The notes beneath the pieces are model-generated. The model ran no database searches and was not told the origin of the DNA. It saw only the letters and a program-made list of their open reading frames with translations. This document shows, in pieces, positions 1-13,239 of a stretch of 64,000 bases of DNA. The position numbers were made by a program, and so were the translations under genes. Positions within the stretch are counted from its first letter, which is position 1. Each line of letters begins with the position of its first letter. The stretch is from Phaffia rhodozyma (taxonomy: Eukaryota > Basidiomycota > Tremellomycetes > Cystofilobasidiales > Mrakiaceae): assembly GCA_014706385.1 (NCBI GenBank), contig JACGZH010000005.1, forward strand, positions 930,001 to 994,000, given 5' to 3'.

Positions 1-499
1 ATATTTCTCATGAAACCTCTTAGTTCCTCTCCACCCATCAGCTTACAACCTCTCTGAATTTTATCCTGGGTATATGCATGCGTTTTGAGCTGTTCTTTAG
101 ATACAAAAGTCGTTGACGTCACTTTCAAACCCAATCTGCCCACTGCACTGTATCCAGTTTATCAAGCCAAAAGTTCTCCGATCATCGACGTTTATCTGTC
201 TCTGATAAGACAAAACATCACCCAAGAGAGAGGCAAAGCACTTGATAGAATAGACAATGCCCGGAAATTTGAAACGTCGTTCAAGGGTAACATAAAGTAA
301 GGGGTATGACGTAATTGGCAAGAAGTATGTCTACAGAGGACTATCTAAACTTGAGAGAGAGAGAAAGGCAAGGTTGTCGATCTCTGAACAAAGAGAGGAT
401 GATGGCGTATAAGGAACGATCTAGAGGGTCGTGAAAGTCGTAAGAGGAGATATCTAAAGAAAGGGTTTACAGTAAAAGAGAGAAAAAGACACCCGACGT
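1..499. other. No recognisable gene at left edge
   Basis: I see no convincing coding exon on either strand. Short open frames here have no recognisable motifs. The stretch lies just downstream of the kinesin stop codon, so it probably holds that gene's 3' untranslated region and spacer. A purine-rich run (GAGAGAGAGAAAGG) lies near 354-367. Confidence 0.5.
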
Positions 500-3400
500 T
501 CAGTATTTCCTTTCCAATGTCGACCTCCAGCTCTGCTTGTCCTTCTCGCTTCCGGCCTGGAGGACGTATGAGTTTGAGCTTGTGAACAGTGTGAACGCAA
601 ATTTCCGACCCAGCAGATCTTCGACCTCCGGACTCGACACCACGCTTGGTCCTTCTTCAGCAGTCTGGGAAGCGAGACTGATTACTGAAGCCTCATCGCC
701 TGCAGCCGCCGTCTCGTATAGATGCAAGTAAGATCTGAGGGTAAATAAAAACAGGTCGCACCATTCGGATTCAGAGATGTGTACTCAGACTCTAACAAGA
801 TATTTGACCGGACACACTTACCCTCGGAGAATGCAGTATCTTTTCGCCCAGATGTTGTTTGGCGCGTCGGTGAGGATCTACGTTGAAAGACGATAGATTT
901 AAGAAGGTCAGTCAACGAGTCAGCTCTGCTAAGGTTGGAATATGAAACACAAGACAGCGCACATTGAGCCAGCCCTTCTTAGCGACTTTGTCTCTGTACA
1001 AGATCCAAACGTAAAGTTGCCATCGATGAGATGTACACCGAATGTATCGGATAGAGTCAGAATAAAGCCTATAGATGATAGCAAAAGATGATATCACATA
1101 CGATCGTGGAAGTAAAGTCACTTGAGGAACAAGCTTGGGCACCAGATCGTTGATGTCCATATACTTGGCCAAGATCGATAGGCTGGGATCGGATGCATGA
1201 TGATTCAGCATGCGCTATAGAAGAACAACCAGGTGTGTTAAGGTCTCGTCAGCACTTATCACGAGGCTATCTATGAATGAGCATAGAACCTCACTCTTTG
1301 TTTCGATCCAAACTTGTTCCAAAGACCAAGTGACCGACGCAAAAGATCGACCTCTTGCGCGGAGTCTAATGTTCTCGAGATTGGCTCCTCCTCATAGGCA
1401 GTGAGTAACGCCTTAATGACTCTCACGTCCGCCGCATTCTTCTCTGTTTCCATCAGCCGGAATCGCCCCTGGACTATACTAACCCCTCTAGGTTTCCAAT
1501 CAGATGGAAGGATCTCTTCCCCTCGAACGTAGGCTTCCGAGGTATCTAGCCGCCAAAGGTCGTTTGCAGAGCGCGTTGTGGGCGGAGTGAGAGAAAGGTT
1601 GAAGATCGAGCTGGATCGGGAAAGAAGGCGCGCTGAGCTAAAGAAACCGACATCGAAAAACCCCGGGCCGGATGCTCCTCGTCTTAGTATTCGAACGGCT
1701 ATATCTTGAGTAAACGTCGCAGGCTCTTCACATGTCGATATCTCAATTGAGAACGTGAAACGGAGAACGACCCGTTGGTTAGAGGCTGTAGGTCGATTGA
1801 GCGAAGATGAATTATGCAGAGAGGAATTCCAAAAGCCTTCTACAGAAAGAGAGCTAGAACCATCGGGCAAACACTCCACCGAATCAGTCCCATCGGAATC
1901 AAGTTTCAGTTCGATGGAAGATCCTTGATGAAACTCTATAGTTTGGCCCTTGTCATCGAGCAACCGAACATGCCCTAACGACATACTGGACACTTTTACC
2001 CACGGAAGCTTACGGCCAGAGTTGTAACTCAGGCGAAGCTTCACCCGTCGTTGCAGACCTTGTTGAAGGTAGAACGCACCCAGATCGAGGAAAGACTGGG
2101 AGAGCACGGACACAGGAGAATAGTCTCCAAGAGAGTCCATCTCGCAGATAGTTAGGTAAGCCGAGATGTCGTACGATTGAGTATGAATCGACTCGGCTTT
2201 TGGTCGTCGCACTGATTCATCTTTGGATAATAGACCAAGATTTATCTGCGATGTTTTTCTTGTATCATCTTGTTCCTCTCGCTCTCGAGCTCTGTCCCAG
2301 TTGAAGAGTCGCTCCAGGTAGCCCGGCTTCACTATAGCAAAGAACTCGATAGGTGCATAACCTTCGCGCCAATGCTGTAGGATCTCTGAGGTAATCATTA
2401 AAGAAAACTGACGCCGGAAAGAGAGATGGGAAGGAGAACGGTTGTTTAAGTCGATAGCCGATGAAGGATATTTGTCCTCAACAGGGATGGAAGGGCCGGT
2501 AAATGAGGTGAGGCGACATTGGGAGTGAAGTGAGGAAAAGTCAAGGGATGAGGGTCCTTTGACATCGTCGATGCAAAGCACAAAGCTGACCTGATTGCCG
2601 ACGGCAATTGGTGGAGGCAGAGCAGGTGAATGATGTGAAGAGGCCGAAGAAGAGAGCGCGGAGCTGACTATGGATTGATCTTGAACGGATGATATGTTGA
2701 GAGAGATACGGCAGGAGCCAATTGCTTCACTGAAATTTCGGCCAAACAATCAGCGACGAGTAATAAGCACATAAAACAAGTGTGGATGAGCACCTACGAG
2801 GTGTATTGACAGAATATGGGATGTATGTTCGAAGCAGATATTCCTCGGTACAGTGAAGCCAAGGAAATCAACGACGATCCGATAAAAGAATGTTCTATCG
2901 GGGACATTTCATGAAATGGATTTTTGAGAGAAAAATGTTGGGAATATGTCCTGAGAGGTGAAGAGACAGTGACAGTGAAAAATACCCTTTTCAGCTTATG
3001 CTAGATATAGGACCAGACATAAAAATACTTGACTTACGGATTTTCGCGCAACTCAGCCACGTTTTTCATCTGTGCGTATTGCTGCAGAAATTTGTCGTAT
3101 GGCCAGATATAGACGCCTGCAGTCGACCGAGCATGGTATCAGCAAACCCAAAGACTTCCATCTGCAACGAGATTCAGCGGTAACCCAGAATAAGACATAC
3201 AATTATGCTCACTATCTAGTACCTTGACCCCTACTCTCGGACGAGGAGACCGAGAGATTTCACCGGAAGGATCATCATCTATACCAGCTATACCTACCTC
3301 GGCATCTAAAGCCGACCTTGAAGCAGATAGGGCGCCCTCGTCTGTAATAAACCAGTTGTATGAAACTTGATAAAACACAAAGTTGAGTATGTGAATGAGT

Positions 3401-6400
3401 ACGGTTCAGTAAAAACCATGAAAGACAAACCTAGATGACCTAGGCTCCGACTCATGATGTTAGCCTCTTTGATTTTGATAGTATCAGACAAGATCTGAGA
3501 AAATCGAAAGAAACGATCACAGGAAATGAGTCGAATGAATGAAGCAGACATCGCTAAGCAAGTTCAATAGGAACCTAAGTCACGAACCGTTTCAGCCATC
3601 TGTAGTGTTTGTAGGTTCCTCCACCTTTTCAGCACCTTAGTAACTAGCCGCAACTCTCTAGCAGAGAAGGTTTGAGGCTCAAACTCGATGGTCGCGTCTA
3701 CCTCTCCTCGGCTCCGAAGCTGCTTCAGTCGCTTCATCTCCTGATTCATCAGATGGATTGCCTTTTTCATGTGGACTCTCTCCATCTCGAAGTCCTCTCT
3801 ATCTGCCTCAGAAGGCGTTTCTCCCAGCGTAGATAATTGACTCTGGTAGCCGTCCCAAGGCCGGTCTTCTTTGTTGCTACCATGACTAGTATTGAGACGA
3901 AAATTACCGGAACTCGAATGGGTAACGCTTGGTGGATCTATTGAAGTGTCTTCGGTAAAATTGCTAGAGAGATGTCGAGTGACCGATCCCTTATCACTCC
4001 AGAAATCCTCATTGGTGCTCATTCGACTATCAGGCCGGGACTTATCCCGACGAAGCGTTCGTACTTTTTGAAGCTTGAAAACAACCGAACCAAACGCATC
4101 TTAACAACACATGGAGTGGAAAAAAACACAGAAGCATGGCACGTACATCATCGAACAGTTTATCAAGGTCCTCGTCGTTAAGCTTGTTCAGGCCTGGGTC
4201 TTGGCCATTGAGATGAGCCAAGGCTAACTCTCGCTTGGCGAACGTCCAATCGACCACGGCATCTTGGTCTGCCAACGAATCAGGTGAATCAGGGCGGGTC
4301 ACTAGAGGACAGCTATTAGCTTCCGCATGTAATCATTATTCTGCGATAGTATGCCACTAACCTGGTGACCCAAAACCTAGTCCGGAAAGGTCTGAAGCGG
4401 ATATGCTATCTCTCATTGAGGTGTTGAAACGATCTCGCTGCTGTCGGACTTCCTCTGGATTATTGAAACGGAACACATGGTGGTCGCCTAATATAACTCT
4501 GTATCCTGATCGTAATTGTTGGGGCTGATTTGAGAAATCAATGGCAGATGTGTCAATAACGCAACGACACAAGCGATACTCTATGTCGATGTTCTTCAAC
4601 AAGATTTACCTCGTTAAACAATACTCGTTTTCCGTTAACGATCTGAGAAGAAGAGTTGAGCGAGATTAATAGACCGTTGTCTATAAGCTTTGGTTTGATT
4701 TCACAAAGACACTGACAGTTAATGAGTTTGGTGAGGCTTCAAGCGTCACTACGCCGTTCTCGTTCGAGAAGGCGCAGTGGTCATCTAATATCTGAGAGCC
4801 GGACAAACGGATGGCAGGTGATGTCAAACTTGTAACATTTCCTACGGTTGTCCTCCCAGGCTTGAGCTGATACACTAGACACTCTGACATCAGAGGGTCT
4901 TCACTCAGGTTGACCAAATGCGAGAACTTCGGAGTATGTACCTAGACAAAAAGACAAAACCCCGATGAACGGAATGACTAAGTGCATGTTACTAGGTTTA
5001 CGACGGATAGTAGAAAGGTGAAGAGTGGTGTTACCCCAACTCCTGCTTTATCCACAGTAATTCCTAGTTCCTCCAAAGCCCGCTCTCGTTCTTTCCTTGC
5101 TTCCTCAGTCTTCTGAATTTTTTGCTCCCAGGTCTCGTTGACCGACTTGAGCAGCTTCTCAGATTCTTGCATCTGATCCTGCAGGGCCGCTTTAGAGACC
5201 GTCCGGATTCCACCCTCTTTCGTTTGATAAGTCACCATCTGTTGTTCCGGTCTGTATGTGTTTCGCACTATCAATCAGTCTGGCGTGAAAATATAAATCG
5301 ATAAATTTCATGGGGAGCAGCTTACGGAATTGATGGATCGAAGAGCGATTCGGTAGCTCCTCCTCCAGTAACACGAGCTGCAAGAATGATTGAGATGCTT
5401 CAGCAAACATGGAAGGCAGCACGTTAGTATCTACATAAACAGTTGACCTACTTCGTAGCATCTCCAATTCCTCTTTCAGTTCTCGGATCATCTTTGCGTT
5501 CGGATCTGAGCAACCAGAACATTGTAGAAAAGAGAGTTATCAATGAGTTGTATCAAAATATCAGGCCTTTTCAGACAGTTTTTTTCTAACCCTCGTTGAC
5601 TACAGCACGGGTCTTGATCTTCTTCGCTTGATCCGCGTAACCTAGATGGCCGAAGGTGATGTTTGGATCTGATGAATACGATATTCTGATACAAAATCAG
5701 CGTCACTGGGATGATACAAGCTCACGTAAGGTGCTGAGAGTTTCTTCATATGATGCCGACGAAGGTGCCTGTGAATAGTTGAAACTATCTAAATAACCAA
5801 GTGACATAAAGAAGCAGATAGGTATTCATTCACTCACGATGGCTGCTATCATAGTCGTCCGAGAGTTTCCCCCCAAACAGTCCTTCAGAAGCCATGTTAA
5901 GACCTATGAGCGGCTTTGTGTTAATTGATTGCTTCTTTTAAATGAAACCTTCCATTCGTATTCAACTAATGAAACTCACAGAATCTCTGAACGGGATGTG
6001 TTCATCCGCCTTCTTCTTCTTCTTTCCTTTTTCTGGCTCTGCGCTAGCGCTTGCCAAAGCGGCTATCACCTTTCCCAGTGTTGTCAAGGATTTGTTGATG
6101 TTGGCCCCTTCTTTGAGACGTGCCCCTGTAGCTCCTGTCGAATTGGCTCGCTCAGAGCCAGCTAGATCAACTAGACTACGTTTATTGATGTATTTGATGA
6201 ATTAGACAAGCGGAAAGAAAACGAGAAATAGTGGTGATGATGTGAATGAGGACGAACGATATACGCGATACTTTTTCCATGTTCATATCCGTCATTTTAT
6301 CGTACGTCTTTTGTGTGAGCTTTTAAATACCGAAAGAAATGTGTGAGCACGATCATACATAGATTATGGCTGTTGAAGCAAGCAGGAAACCTTCTCGCTT

Positions 6401-7892
6401 ACCACTAAAGTGAAGACAGCGTGCGATCGCGAACTTGTCTCGTTCATCTGGGTAGCCGCTACTGTTCTTGCCTATACTCGGTCAATGTATATTCGAATAG
6501 CATAAACTGCTTCTCAGAACCCGTGAGTACATGCAAGAAACAAATTTGAGATATGCTTTACCTTGTTGCCTTCGTCCATCAGATTCATGATGTCGTCGTA
6601 ACTACTCACGACCAACTTGCTGAGATCTTCCACGTATGGTCCTAAAGAAGGATGCTCTCGGACTTTTAAGTTTCTATGTATCGAAGAAGTAGAAGGGAGG
6701 AAAGATCACCCGCTGATTAGGAAGATATAATATCATGCAATTGCGCACGCATAGGACTGACGGACCCTTTGTTTTTCGGATTGAGTAAATCTCGAACCTT
6801 TTCATTATAGATCTCAACATCTGGTCCGAGCGAGATATCATATCATTAATCAAGATCATCTCAATACTCACAAGCATGCAAAGAGCAAGAGCATACTTAC
6901 AAGATACTTCCACCGAGTAACCATAATGATCATCCTCTTTAATCTTTGACTTGGCTTGCTCGGCTCTTTTGAAAAGTTCTTCGCAGACCAACGGTATGAT
7001 CCCTTTCTCGACACCATATCCCATCATCGAGTAGGATTTTCCAGAACCAGTTTGTCCGTCTGAAACCAAAAGTGGCATGGATGATATGAGTGCCATGACT
7101 AGCCCAAGTAACAAGCACTAAGCATTTGAACAAAAACGATAGTTGGTACGTACATGCAAAGATACAAGTATTAAAACCTTGAAAGGAGTGGTCAAGCAGT
7201 CCTATTCCTAGGTCTTGATAGAGCGTATCTTGAGAAGCATATTCCGGATCAGATTTCTTGCCGGCCGACCAATCTGTCAATTCCAAAGATGCGCATGTAT
7301 GCGTTCCTATTAGTCCAGACTTACAAGACGGTGGTGCATATGTCAAGTACGTACAAGAGTGGTCGAATCTAAATGTTTCGAGTAGAGTATCATTATCCGG
7401 ATTTATAAGTTCAGAGATTGACAAGAAAGGGGTAGGGCGCCAAAGAAGGATGAAAGCGCGAATCTACGAACGAGAAGGACAATGGTTTTCTTTCGGTCCC
7501 TCTGGAGGAAGCGCCAAGCTCCACCGCTGGAGGCTCTATAGTGGTAGAGACGCCAGACATGGATACAATTGAGGTATCCCCTCGCGCAATTTCTATCGTA
7601 GGATTGAATCGTTAAACCGAAGGGTCATCAGCGACGCGACTATACACCTCCAAGGGCAAGGTCCGAGCTTCCAGTCCTTCTTCCTCTGTGCCAGTTTCTT
7701 CATGGTTCATCGTGTAGTTCAAGAGAAAAAGACCTGACATAAGGGTGACTTGCCTCTCGAATTTAGTGGCCGACATCTGTTGTTCGAAGCAGAAGGAACC
7801 ATTTGTGATTTATATCTTTGATGAGGATGATATGACAGATCATGAAGGCTCACTTACCTGACTACCACTTTGATATTTCCACCTGTAGACAT
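500..7892 (-). CDS. Kinesin-3 (KIF1/Unc104-type) motor protein, many introns
   Basis: Plus-end directed microtubule motor of the kinesin-3 family, which in fungi carries endosomes and other membrane cargo. The start at 7892 gives [12 protein letters not shown] and, after splicing, CRPLNSR then EIARG, the classic N-terminus. The motor domain is visible exon by exon: P-loop [15 protein letters not shown] near 7060-7010, switch [12 protein letters not shown] near 6450-6410, switch [10 protein letters not shown] near 6180-6140. An FHA segment ([20 protein letters not shown]) lies near 4530-4440, as expected only in kinesin-3. The 1271-2749 open frame is the long central region. The C-terminal PH domain starts with [11 protein letters not shown] (about 880-830) and ends [16 protein letters not shown] before the stop at 500. 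Domain order (motor, FHA, central region, PH) is diagnostic of the family. Exon 2 appears to end at a GC donor (see findings). Not every exon border was resolved, so the total length is only roughly 1,500-1,650 residues. Confidence 0.93.
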
Positions 7893-8373
7893 GGTATATG
7901 CTCCTCGATTGATCTCTGCTCCCTGTGGAGAGCTGTCTAGCTTACTGATCTGCTATGACTCTAAATTATGACTTCACAGACGAATGAGAACTGATGCAAG
8001 TCAGTGGGAAAGTGAGATTCCAGAGTGATCAGGTCGTCTAGTAGGGATGCTCCAGTTTCTGGATGACACTCTGGAGTCCGAGATGGACACGCAACAGCCC
8101 CAGTTGGTGAGCCATGCTGTGTACAACACGTGATCTTCTACTCAGATATATCACGTGCCTCATTTAGCCCTATCTCGCCGCGGGCAGACCGATATTTCAA
8201 TTAGGCCGGCTGGGATCTTATCAGTTTGTCCTAATTTTCGTTTTCGCTCAAGAGTCATCTCATATTTCTTTCCCTCTTCTTTCCTTTTCGTTTGAGTTCT
8301 GTTTCTTCTATTAACATTGACCCACTGCCAAACTCTACAAGCACAGAGAAAGATCTTTTTCCACTATTCTAAT
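7893..8373. promoter_or_regulatory. Divergent promoter between kinesin-3 and ARG4
   Basis: This 481-bp spacer separates two divergently transcribed genes and should hold both promoters. It contains two CACGTG boxes (8127 and 8152). The last 100 bp before the ARG4 start are strongly T/C-rich (TTTCTTTCCCTCTTCTTTCC), the leader type seen before several genes here. I see no coding exon. Confidence 0.6.
8127..8157. promoter_or_regulatory. Pair of CACGTG boxes in inverted CACGTGAT/ATCACGTG arrangement
   Basis: CACGTG occurs at 8127-8132 and 8152-8157. The flanks extend the symmetry to CACGTGAT ... ATCACGTG, 8-bp arms separated by 15 bp. CACGTG is the core site of fungal bHLH factors of the Cbf1/Pho4 type; Cbf1 controls sulphur amino-acid genes in yeast. 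Binding here is inference. The site lies about 220 bp upstream of ARG4 and about 235 bp upstream of the kinesin start. Confidence 0.45.
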
Positions 8374-10627
8374 ATGACTGTAAGTTGTTGGGTAAAGAGA
8401 GTTGAGCCCGGGCTGTTCTCGCAGATCTCTTATCTTGATATACCTCTGTTGGTTTTTCAGGATTTTACCAAGCAAAAACTATGGGGAGGACGATTCACTG
8501 GTTAGTTTCTGTGCATTGGGTTGACGTTCGTACTATGAGTGCTGAAGACGAAACCGAATTTTATCGGGTTTATAGGCGAGACCGATCCTTTGATGCACGA
8601 GTTTAACGTAAGCCTTCTCTCTATCTGTAATCAACGCGGAAGTTGGACTAAACTGGACGAGCGTTCTCTTAAATGATATAGCAATGCCTCAAATACGATC
8701 AGCGAATGTACGCTGTGGATGTCAAGGGATCCATCGCCTACTCCAAAGCTCTTCTCAAAGTGGGAATTCTTAATGAGCACGAGCAGAGTGAAATTGAGAG
8801 AGGTCTCTTGGAGGTCAAGAAGGAGTGGGCTGAGAAAAGGGTATGATCTGTTTTTTTTCTTGTCGCTACTCACAACACGATATTGTATCTGACAAACTAA
8901 ACGGAAACATACTATGTGACTTACACGGACAGTTCACCCCTGCCCCTGATGATGAGGATATTCACACTGCTAATGAGCGAAGGCTTTCCGAGATCATTGG
9001 TAAGGATATCGGTGGAAAGCTTCACACCGGTCGATCCCGAAACGATCAAGTCTCGACAGATCTTCGACTTTGGCTTGTGAGTTTTCATTTCCTCTTCTGT
9101 CTTGGTTATTTATGGCTACTTGTAAATCTTCTAAAGCTAATATCGTGATGTTGCCGTCGTACGCGATGATGACTCGTAGATGGAGGAGGCCCGGGTGATC
9201 AAGGGCTATCTCAAGGACCTCATCGCCGTCATGGTCGACCGATCCGAGAAAGAGGTTGACGTCCTCATGCCTGGATACACCCATCTTCAGGTAAATCTAT
9301 CTTCATCGTTCCTTCTCTCGGCACTCTTGATCTGATACACCCACTATGCTCAACTTCTTGTATCAGCGAGCTCAACCCATTCGATGGTCGCACTTGCTCC
9401 TCTCTCACGCATTCTCTTTCTCGACCGACCTCGCCCGACTTTCTTCGCTTCTTCCCCGAGTCTCGTCGCTTTCTCTCGGATGTGGAGCACTCGCCGGAAA
9501 CCCGTTCGATGTTGATCGAGATTTCCTTGCCAAGGAGCTCGGATTCACCTCTGTCGTGGAGAACTCGCTCTTTGGTACGGGAGACCGAGACTTTATCGTC
9601 GAGTTCCTTCAGTGGGCCGCTATGACCATGGGTCACGTTTCGAGGATGGCTGAGGATTTGATCATCTATTCTACCGCCGAGTTTGGCTTTGTTCAACTTA
9701 GCGATGCTTACAGCACCGGATCGTCAATCATGCCTCAAAAGAAAAACCCCGAGTGAGCGATTTCTCTTTATCATCTGAAAATGTCGTTTTCGGCGCTCGG
9801 CCTACTAATGTTCTTATCTGTATGGTTTCAGTTCTTTGGAGCTCCTTCGAGGAAAGTCCGGCCGAGTGTTCGGTCAGATGTCTGGATTCATGATGACTCT
9901 CAAGGGACTTCCCTCGACGTATAACAAGGATCTCCAGGAGTGCCAGGAGCCTTTGTTCGATTCTGTCGATACTATCAGTGCTAGCTTGAGGATTTGCGAG
10001 GGTGTCATCGGAACGATGGCAGTGAGTCTTCTTCGTAGAAAAGGTATCGAGCTGTATAAACGGCCATGTTTCTGATGCGACGTTGGTTCGCCTGCTTCCT
10101 TCTTCATCAATTAAAACTCGCAGATCAACCAGGAGAAGATGGAAGCTGCTTTGACCATGGATATGCTAGCCACCGATTTGGCTGACTACCGTGAGCATAT
10201 ACCTCTCCTTTCTCGGCGCATGCCGTCCGTATGCGTACAATGCGCTCAACGGCTTCTCTCCTCTTTTGTATACATTGACAGTTGTCCGAAAAGGGGTCAG
10301 TATTTCCTTGTCCAGATGACATCATGTCCATCGAAATTTCCGCTGACAACAACGTATCACTTGGTCTTTTTTTTCATACAGGTTCCTTTCCGAGAGACTC
10401 ATCACATCTCTGGTCGAGCCGTCGCGTTGGCCGAGGCTGAGAAGTGCTCGATCGCAGACCTAACGTACGAGCAGTACCAGGAGCTCTCGCCCAAGTTCGA
10501 AAAGGACTTCTTCGCCGACGTCTTCGACTTTGAGAAGAGTGTAGAGAAGAGGAACGCGATCGGTGGGCCGAGCAGGGAGATGATCAAGCGACAGATTGAG
10601 GTTCTCAGGAAAGCTCTGAAGGAGTGA
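8374..10627 (+). CDS. ARG4: Argininosuccinate lyase
   Basis: Catalyses the last step of arginine synthesis, splitting argininosuccinate to arginine and fumarate; a homotetramer of the fumarase/aspartase superfamily. The spliced protein begins MT, then [24 protein letters not shown], the usual lyase N-terminus. Further family blocks are [13 protein letters not shown] (about 9012-9050), GYTHLQ and RAQPIRWSH, and the superfamily signature [11 protein letters not shown] at about 9719-9751. The C-terminus ends RKALKE before the TGA at 10625-10627. The length is close to the usual 460 or so residues. The first coding exon is only 6 nt (ATGACT, 8374-8379), followed by a GTAAGT donor and an intron to 8460. 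That start is chosen because WGGRF must sit about ten residues from the N-terminus and no other in-frame ATG supplies it. About nine further introns interrupt the gene. No damage is seen. Confidence 0.95.
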
Positions 10628-11287
10628 TCGGGCTGTATGAATTACTGTAGATCTCTTCCCCTTCTTTCTTTCTCTCTCCTCGCCTTTTTTCTATCTTTTC
10701 TTTCTTTTCTTAAACGTTTTACCAAAAATGAATGAGATGATGTTTGAATTGTCGTGAGTTAGGATTCGTATGCCATCTGTTCATCCATTCCGAGTTCTCG
10801 ACGTATGTATATCCTGTTTTTTGTTCTTGCGCATGCGGACAAACGTACGGAAACAATATTAAATCGGTAGGTCGATATAGTCAAGATTGAAGTCAACTAC
10901 GAAAATTACGTAATCAGTTGCCCCAATCAGAGATGGCATCCACCTATGAGCGTGCGCTCTGACAGATGGAAAGGCTGTGAACCTGAAGATCCTTAGATGT
11001 ATGTCCATGCGATGATGTATAGATCAAATCTAGAGGACATAGAACGGACAAAGGAGCAAAGGGAGAAAAAGAAAGAGAGTGCTAAGAATCGATTGAGGCC
11101 ACAGGCTGGAGGAGAAAATACATGAAATTTCCGCCTTTATTTGGTCAAAAACAAAAAACGGAGCGCCGTTTTCTCCCCCACGCTGTTTCCGATTTTACTG
11201 CCATTTTCTCCAACACACACCACATCCCATCCTCATCTTCAACCGTCTCCCTCTCCGTCTCTCTCCTTCCGTTTCTCATCGCCCTTC
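10628..11287. other. Spacer ARG4-PDB1: 3' UTR and PDB1 promoter
   Basis: No coding exon is seen in these 660 bp. The first 100 bp after the ARG4 stop are T/C-rich, as in a 3' untranslated region. The last 80 bp before 11288 are a C/T-rich leader (CTCCCTCTCCGTCTCTCTCC) typical of highly expressed genes in this window. Confidence 0.5.
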
Positions 11288-13239
11288 ATGGTCTTCCCTA
11301 CTATCGCCCGACTTGCTCCCTCATTCGTTCGACCAGCAGCTTTCAAGGCCGTTGTTTCTCCTGCCGCCCGGTTCGCTGCAGCTCCCGCTCTTGTGGGGGC
11401 TTCTAAGCGATTTGCCTCGTCTGGTGGACACGAGGTTCGTCGTTTGCTTTCTCTCTCCGGTTTATCTATTTGTTCGATCTGTCGTATCCATCGGACGATC
11501 TGCTTCTATGACCGAGAGTTATGCTTTGCTACTGGAGGTCAGAGACGTTGATCGAAGCTTGATTCGCTGATATCCTTTTTTTTCTCCTCGCTTCTTTTTT
11601 AATATGTGATTATCGACATGTTGGGGTTACCTTTTTTTTCCTTTTCTGATGTTGCCTCATTAAGATGACCGTCCGAGACGCTCTTAACGTTGCTATGGAG
11701 GAGGTTGGTCTATTTGTCTCCTCGTTTCTCTGTTTTTTCGTTTCTTTATTGAGCCGATCGTTAACCACCAAGCTCATCTTTCTCCGACCTTGTAATCGAC
11801 TTGTGATGCTTGGCTTTTTTCCCATTCTTTACCTTTCATGTTCCCTTTCTGGTTTCGTCTCGTTTTATAGGAGATGATCCGAGATGACAAGGTTTTCATC
11901 ATCGGAGAGGAGGTCGCCCGATACAACGGTGCCTACAAGGTTTGTTCCTTTCTCATTTAGTGTACCCAACGCTCAAGACGGCCGATTGGGAAAAGACAAG
12001 TGATATATCTAGATACCTAGCTGATGTATCTTCTCTTTCTTTTCTTAATCCCTATACTTTAGGTCACCAAGGGACTTATGGACAAGTTCGGAGAGGAGCG
12101 AGTTGTTGACGTGAGTATCTCCTGCTGACCTCCAGATTGAAGAGGCATAAGCTTATATATTTTCTTCTACTGTTCCTTCCAGACTCCTATCACTGGTACG
12201 ACGCGTATGCCTAAAGTTTGAAATAACTCTCTGGTTACTCATATCACAAATCTGTCTTTCTTTTCTGTAGAGTCTGGATTCGGTGGTCTCGTTGTTGGAG
12301 CCGCTCTTGCTGGATTGAGGCCCGTCTGCGAGTTCATGACTTTGTAAGTCGGCCTAGTTCTTGTACATTTTTTCTTTCGTACATTGTACCGACATTCACG
12401 ATTTCTTTGATTCTTGAAGCAACTTTGCCATGCAGGTACAGAATCTTTAGCTTTATCCTACAATCGTGTCATGAATGTAAAGCTCAGCGTTCCTCCTTTG
12501 ATTATTATCCCAACAGGCTATCGATCAGATTGTCAACTCTGCTGGAAAGACCTACTACATGTCTGGTGGAAACGTTCCCTGCCCTGTGGTATTCCGAGGA
12601 CCCAATGGAGCTGCCGCCGGTGTCGCCGCGCAGCACAGTCAGTGCTACGCTGCTTGGTACGGATCCGTCCCTGGATTGAAGGTCGTCAGTCCCTACTCTG
12701 CCGAAGACTGCAAGGGTTTGATGAAGGCCGCTATCCGAGACCAGAACCCTGTTGTGTTTTTGGAGAACGAATTGATGTACGGAGTGACCTTCCCTATGAG
12801 CGAGGCTGCCATGAAGGACGACTTTGTCTTGCCCATCGGTAAGGCCAAGATTGAGCGAGAGGGTACCGACGTCACCATCGTCGGACACTCCAAGATGGTC
12901 GGACACGCCATCGAGGCCGCTGACATCCTTGCTAAGGAGGGCATCAAGGTTGAGGTTGTTAACCTTCGATCTATCCGACCTCTTGACATCGAGACCATCA
13001 TTGAGTCTGTCAAGAAGACCGGTCGATTGATCACCGTTGAGGGTGGTTTCCCCGCGTTCGGTGTTGGATCCGAGATCATTGCCCAGATCTGTGAGAGTGA
13101 GGCTTGGGACTACCTTGATGCTCCTGCTGAGCGAATCACCGGTGCCGACGTTCCCACTCCTTACGCCGAGAACCTTGAGACCCTCTCTTTCCCTGACACC
13201 AACTTGCTTGTCAAGGTCATCAAGCGAAACCTTTGTTAG
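11288..13239 (+). CDS. PDB1: Pyruvate dehydrogenase E1 component, beta subunit (mitochondrial)
   Basis: Beta chain of the thiamine-diphosphate E1 enzyme of the mitochondrial pyruvate dehydrogenase complex, pairing with the alpha chain in an alpha2-beta2 tetramer. The N-terminus ([19 protein letters not shown], rich in Arg/Ala and without acids for about 40 residues) is a typical import presequence. The mature part starts [14 protein letters not shown] and continues [42 protein letters not shown] and [26 protein letters not shown], the family core. The long last exon (from about 12517) runs [18 protein letters not shown] to VIKRNLC and carries the transketolase C-terminal domain. The reading is continuous after removing seven or so short introns; the exon holding only TPIT is about 12 nt. 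A gene for the phosphatase expected to act on this complex lies about 5 kb downstream. Confidence 0.96.
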
